26,436 nucleotides of DNA from an uncultured Eubacteriales bacterium. Its GTDB lineage: Bacteria > Bacillota > Clostridia > Oscillospirales > Oscillospiraceae. Both the position numbers and the translations under genes were made by a program. Location: contig USGS01000015.1 of NCBI GenBank assembly GCA_900554275.1, positions 1-26,436 of the forward strand, read 5' to 3'. Shown here piece by piece: positions 23,467 to 26,436 of this stretch. Position 1 is the stretch's first letter; every line of letters begins with the position of its first letter. The notes below the pieces were generated by a model that was given only the letters and a program-made list of their open reading frames with translations, ran no database searches and had not been told where the DNA came from.

Positions 23467-23557
23467 GCTTATGTACCGCCGTTCCGGCCGGGCGGCGATG
23501 CTGAGATAAAGAATTGCTGCAAACCCAAATAACATCATTTCAAAGGAGACTGCGAAC

Positions 23558-24454
23558 ATGAAACACAACACTTTGACCAAGATCATCACTCTGGCGCTGG
23601 CCGCTGTGCTGGCCCTGAGCCTGGCTGCCTGCGGCAGCAAGAACAGCACCGACGGTGACAAGACCGCCGCCACCATTAAGATCGGCGTCCCCAACGACAC
23701 CACCAACGAGGCCCGTGCCCTGCTGCTGCTCCAGGAGAACGGCATCATCAAGCTGAAGGACGGCGTGGGCATCACCGCCACCAAGAACGACATCGTGGAG
23801 AACCCGTACAACGTGGAGATCGTGGAGGCTGAGGCCGCCCAGCTCCCCAACCTGCTGCCCGACGTGGACTACGCCGTGATCAACAGCAACTACGCCATCA
23901 ACGCCGGCCTGAACCCCGTGAAGGACTCCCTGGCCATCGAGGGCTCCTCCTCCGCCTATGCCAACATCCTGGCTGTGAAGGAGGGCAATGAAAATACCCC
24001 CAAGATCCTGGCCCTGAAGGCCGCTCTGGAGAGCAAGCAGGTGGCCGACTTCATCGCTGAGAGGTACGCCGGCTCCGTTATCTCCGTGGTGGAGAATCCC
24101 ACCGATGGGTACAGCGATTTCGTGGACTATGACGCTCTGAAGGGCGAGACCATCACTGTGGCCGCTTCCCCCACGCCCCACGCCGAGATCCTGGAGGTCG
24201 CCAAGGAGATCCTGGCCGCCAAGGACATCACCCTGGACATCCAGGTCTACAACGACTACGTTGTGCCCAACACCGTCGTCGATGACGGCACTGTGACCGC
24301 CAACTACTTCCAGCACCTGCCCTATCTGGAGGACTTCAACTCCCAGAACGGCACCCACATCGCCTCCATCGCTTCCATCCACGTAGAGCCCATGGGCCTG
24401 TACGGCGGCAAGCAGACCACGCTGGATGCCCTGACCGCCCAGTCCGCTCAGTAA
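23558..24454 (+). CDS. metQ: MetQ-type methionine-binding lipoprotein, circularly permuted
   Basis: The extracytoplasmic substrate-binding lipoprotein of a MetNIQ methionine importer (298 residues). A signal peptide ends in a LAAC lipobox with lipidated Cys25. All MetQ/NlpA segments are present but in swapped order. Residues about 39-176 hold what is normally the C-terminal half: VPNDTTNEARALLLLQ, IIKLKDGVG, DIVENPYNVEIVEAEAAQLP, YAVINSNYAINAGL, SSAYANILAV. After a linker (about 177-197) come residues 198-298 with what is normally N-terminal: VAASPTPHAEILEVA, YNDYVVPNT, ANYFQHLPYLEDFN and HVEPMGLYGGKQTTLDAL. In the ordinary family the chain runs from the second block directly into PNDxTN. The start has AAGGAGA 9 nt upstream. 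The frame is uninterrupted and the codon use uniform, so this is not an apparent sequencing artefact. Confidence 0.92.
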   Translation: MKHNTLTKIITLALAAVLALSLAACGSKNSTDGDKTAATIKIGVPNDTTNEARALLLLQENGIIKLKDGVGITATKNDIVENPYNVEIVEAEAAQLPNLLPDVDYAVINSNYAINAGLNPVKDSLAIEGSSSAYANILAVKEGNENTPKILALKAALESKQVADFIAERYAGSVISVVENPTDGYSDFVDYDALKGETITVAASPTPHAEILEVAKEILAAKDITLDIQVYNDYVVPNTVVDDGTVTANYFQHLPYLEDFNSQNGTHIASIASIHVEPMGLYGGKQTTLDALTAQSAQ

Positions 24455-24469
24455 CCTATTCTTCTCTTC

Positions 24470-24557
24470 CCGTATTCCCCGCCCCGCAAGGAGCGGGGAA
24501 TACGGCGGAGGGCCGCAAAAGTCGATATTCTCCCGATCTTTTTTCTGTGTTCCCCGC
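24470..24557 (+). promoter_or_regulatory. Intercistronic alternative hairpins between metQ and metN
   Basis: The 161-nt gap between metQ and metN holds a 13-bp hairpin (CCGTATTCCCCGC/GCGGGGAATACGG, 24470-24505). Its 3' arm can instead pair with GTGTTCCCCGC at 24547-24557. A third possibility pairs GGGGAATA with TATTC-T-CCC (24526-24534), followed after GATC by six T (24539-24544), which would act as a terminator. The segment GTATTCCCCGCCCC recurs with one change at 24547-24560. This could protect the metQ mRNA end or lower metN-metI relative to metQ; function is inferred. Confidence 0.5.
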
Positions 24558-24615
24558 CCCACCGTAGGGTATGCGGAAAAGAGATCGGAAAATCAGAAGA
24601 AACGAGGTCATACCC

Positions 24616-25623
24616 GTGATAGAACTGAAACACGTAAGTAAAACATACGACTCCGGCTCAGGCGGCGGGGTGGACGCTCTGAAGGATGTGTCCCTCACCA
24701 TCGAGGACGGCGACATCTACGGCATCATCGGTATGTCCGGCGCAGGCAAAAGCACGCTGGTGCGCTGCATCAACCTGCTGGAGCGCCCCACCGAGGGCGA
24801 GATCATCGTAGACGGTCAGCGGCTGGATACCATGACCCCCGCCCAGCTCCGGGCCGCCCGCCGGAACATCACCATGATCTTCCAGCGCTTCAACCTGCTC
24901 ATGCAGCGCACCTGCCTGCGGAACGTCTGCTTCCCTATGGAGATCTCCGGGGTGAAGCGGGCGGACGCGGAGAAGCGCGCCCGTGAGCTTTTGGAGCTGG
25001 TGGGTCTGCCCGACAAGGCGGACGCCTATCCCGCCCAGCTGTCCGGCGGCCAGCAGCAGCGTGTGGCCATCGCCCGCGCCCTGGCCACCGAGCCGAAGGT
25101 GCTGCTGTGCGACGAGGCCACCAGCGCCCTTGACCCCAAGACCACCCGCCAGATCCTGGAGCTGATCCGCGACATCAACCAAAAGCTCCACATCACCGTG
25201 GTCATCATCACCCATCAGATGAGCGTGGTGAAGGAGGTCTGCTCCCACGTGGCCATCCTGGACGACGGCTGCGTGGCCGAGGAGGGCATGGTGGGCACGG
25301 TGTTCGCCGCGCCCCGCTCCGATGCGGGCCGCCGCCTGGTGTTCCCCGGCGGCGCAGACGCCCAGGTCTATAACCCCGAGGACGAGCGGCTGGTGCGTCT
25401 CGTGTTCAAGGACAGCCAGACCACCAGCATTCCCCTCATCGCCCGTCTGGCGGCGGAGGAGGGCATCCTCTGCAACGTCATTTCCGCCAGCACGCAGAAG
25501 CTGTCCGAGACCGTGTACGGCAGCATGATGCTGGGCATCCCCAGCAGCCAGTTCGACAAGGCGCTGGCATTTATCAACAACGTGGCCAATGTGCGGGTAG
25601 ATGAGGTGGACCACCATGTATAA
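24616..25623 (+). CDS. metN: Methionine ABC transporter ATPase with NIL domain
   Basis: MetN (335 residues), the cytoplasmic ATPase that powers methionine uptake. The nucleotide-binding domain has Walker A GMSGAGKST (39-47), signature LSGGQ (142-146), Walker B LLCDE (163-167), and the switch His in IITHQMSVV. The C-terminal NIL domain (about 245-335; RLVRLVFKDSQTTSIPLIARLA...) is the regulatory ferredoxin-like domain that binds methionine and causes transinhibition in Escherichia coli MetNI. The start is GTG at 24616 with GAGGT 7 nt upstream; an ATG at 24571 in the same frame has no ribosome site and lies in structured intercistronic RNA. It overlaps metI by 8 nt. Confidence 0.95.
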   Translation: MIELKHVSKTYDSGSGGGVDALKDVSLTIEDGDIYGIIGMSGAGKSTLVRCINLLERPTEGEIIVDGQRLDTMTPAQLRAARRNITMIFQRFNLLMQRTCLRNVCFPMEISGVKRADAEKRARELLELVGLPDKADAYPAQLSGGQQQRVAIARALATEPKVLLCDEATSALDPKTTRQILELIRDINQKLHITVVIITHQMSVVKEVCSHVAILDDGCVAEEGMVGTVFAAPRSDAGRRLVFPGGADAQVYNPEDERLVRLVFKDSQTTSIPLIARLAAEEGILCNVISASTQKLSETVYGSMMLGIPSSQFDKALAFINNVANVRVDEVDHHV

Positions 25624-26314
25624 TGATCTGTTTTCCGCCCAGTCGCTGCAGGACCTGCTGACGGTGCTGCCCTCCCTGCCTGTCGCCATTTGGGAGACAT
25701 TCTATGTCACCGTGATCAGCACGGCCCTGTCCCTGGTCCTGGGCCTGCCCCTGGGCGTGCTGCTGGTGGCCGGTGAAAAGGGCGGCGTGCTGCCCCTTCC
25801 CCGCTGGCTCATGCAGGTGCTCAACGTCATCATCAACCTGCTGCGCTCCATCCCCTTCCTGATCCTGATGATCATGGTGTTCCCCCTGTCCCGTCTGCTC
25901 ATCGGCACGGCCGTGGGCACCACGGCCACCATCGTTCCCCTGGTGGCGGCGGCCTTCCCCTTTGTGGCCCGCCTGGTGGAGAGCAGCCTCCGCGAGGTGG
26001 ACGGCAACATCATCGAGGCCGCCCAGAGCATGGGCGCCACCCCCATGCAGATCATCTGCAAGGTCATGATCCCCGAGAGCGTCCCCTCCCTCATTCAGAA
26101 CGTCACCATCGCCCTGACCACCATACTGGGCTACTCCGCCATGAGCGGCATTATCGGCGGCGGCGGCCTGGGCAAGATCGCCATCGACTACGGCTACTAC
26201 CGTTACAAGTACCTGGTCATGCTGGTGGCGGTGGTCATCCTGATCCTGCTGGTCCAGCTGTTCCAGTCCCTGGGCACATGGCTGTCCAAGAAGTGCGACA
26301 AGCGCCTGAAATAA
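25616..26314 (+). CDS. metI: Methionine ABC transporter permease
   Basis: MetI (232 residues), the integral membrane permease of MetNIQ, with five or so membrane helices. The cytoplasmic EAA coupling motif is clear: EAAQSMGATPMQIICKVMIP, followed by the ALTTILGYSAMSGIIGGGGLG region typical of D-methionine permeases. The ATG lies inside the last codons of metN (8-nt overlap) with GAGGTGG upstream, so the two are translationally coupled and should be made in equal amounts. It is the last gene of the methionine import operon. Confidence 0.95.
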   Translation: MYNDLFSAQSLQDLLTVLPSLPVAIWETFYVTVISTALSLVLGLPLGVLLVAGEKGGVLPLPRWLMQVLNVIINLLRSIPFLILMIMVFPLSRLLIGTAVGTTATIVPLVAAAFPFVARLVESSLREVDGNIIEAAQSMGATPMQIICKVMIPESVPSLIQNVTIALTTILGYSAMSGIIGGGGLGKIAIDYGYYRYKYLVMLVAVVILILLVQLFQSLGTWLSKKCDKRLK

Positions 26315-26325
26315 GCCCATCCCCC

Positions 26326-26367
26326 ATAACATAAAGCATCCCCCGGCCGGGGGATGCTTTATGTTAT
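26326..26367. terminator. 42-bp perfect palindrome, probable bidirectional terminator
   Basis: Two perfectly complementary 21-nt arms meet at GGCC; the core is AAAGCATCCCCCGG and its complement. It starts 12 nt after the metI stop. The T-tract is only TTT within the stem plus a TTTT a few bases beyond, so termination strength is uncertain. Confidence 0.7.
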
Positions 26368-26436
26368 AGTACTTTTATCTCCGGCCCGGCCATCCAAACC
26401 ACCAAAACGTCAGCGGCCACACGCACCCAGCGAACA
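26364..26436 (-). CDS. Possible C-terminal end of a convergent gene
   Basis: On the minus strand one frame is open from the right edge to a TAA at 26364-26366 and would encode an ending such as VAADVLVVWMAGPEIKVL. Its stop lies at the edge of the palindromic terminator, which fits a convergent gene end. At 24 codons it may equally be chance; no family is recognisable. Confidence 0.25.
   Translation of the reverse strand, partial: VRWVRVAADVLVVWMAGPEIKVL

Noticed and set aside
23247..23557. SAM (S-box) riboswitch or Met T-box upstream of metQ
   Set aside because: I could not find the S-box core helices or the T-box GGTGGNACC sequence in this leader; the only regulatory structures visible are the leader ORF and the terminator.

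Overview
The window reads as an ordinary chromosomal stretch of a GC-rich Gram-positive anaerobe of the class Clostridia, most likely an Oscillospiraceae-type gut bacterium. This is inferred from the infC-rpmI-rplT cluster with an L20-type leader, an AAC-specific T-box, a type III glutamine synthetase, a flavodiiron protein with a rubredoxin tail, strong Shine-Dalgarno sites, and GC-rich genes separated by AT-rich promoters. No rRNA, tRNA, prophage, CRISPR array or integrase was seen.

Layout. 1-4165 (minus): start of tsf, rpsB, a flavodiiron/rubredoxin oxidoreductase, then rplT, rpmI and infC. infC starts at AUU and is preceded by an attenuator leader. A 224-bp MITE-like repeat sits between two copies of the rplT terminator hairpin. 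4255-4435 (plus): a 43-residue Asn-Thr repeat microprotein. 4444-7873 (minus): a VanY-type carboxypeptidase, a sugar nucleotidyltransferase, and asnB behind a T-box (7911-8131).

8155-15798 is a nitrogen-assimilation island. glnN (GS type III) runs leftward. Diverging from it is a five-gene operon: glutamine amidotransferase, ferredoxin-FMN glutamate synthase core, GXGXG subunit, a short GS type I, and an ANTAR RNA-binding antiterminator with a degenerate receiver. Both divergent leaders carry a promoter and a large terminator hairpin that competes with a small hexaloop hairpin, which fits control by the ANTAR protein.

15860-18451: purine salvage (a phosphoribosyltransferase and adenine deaminase), each with its own promoter and terminator. 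18474-21865: a REP-like palindrome, a CPBP membrane protease with two operator-like palindromes upstream, and a PhzF-family protein divergent from a MATE exporter. 21884-23130: glyA (minus).

23218-26367 holds the two most unusual items. A promoter drives a 38-residue Met/Cys-rich leader peptide, an intrinsic terminator, then metQ-metN-metI. This looks like leader-peptide attenuation of a methionine importer, where an S-box or Met T-box would be expected. The MetQ lipoprotein itself appears circularly permuted: the half that is normally C-terminal comes first. The window ends with a 42-bp perfect palindrome and possibly the last codons of a convergent gene.
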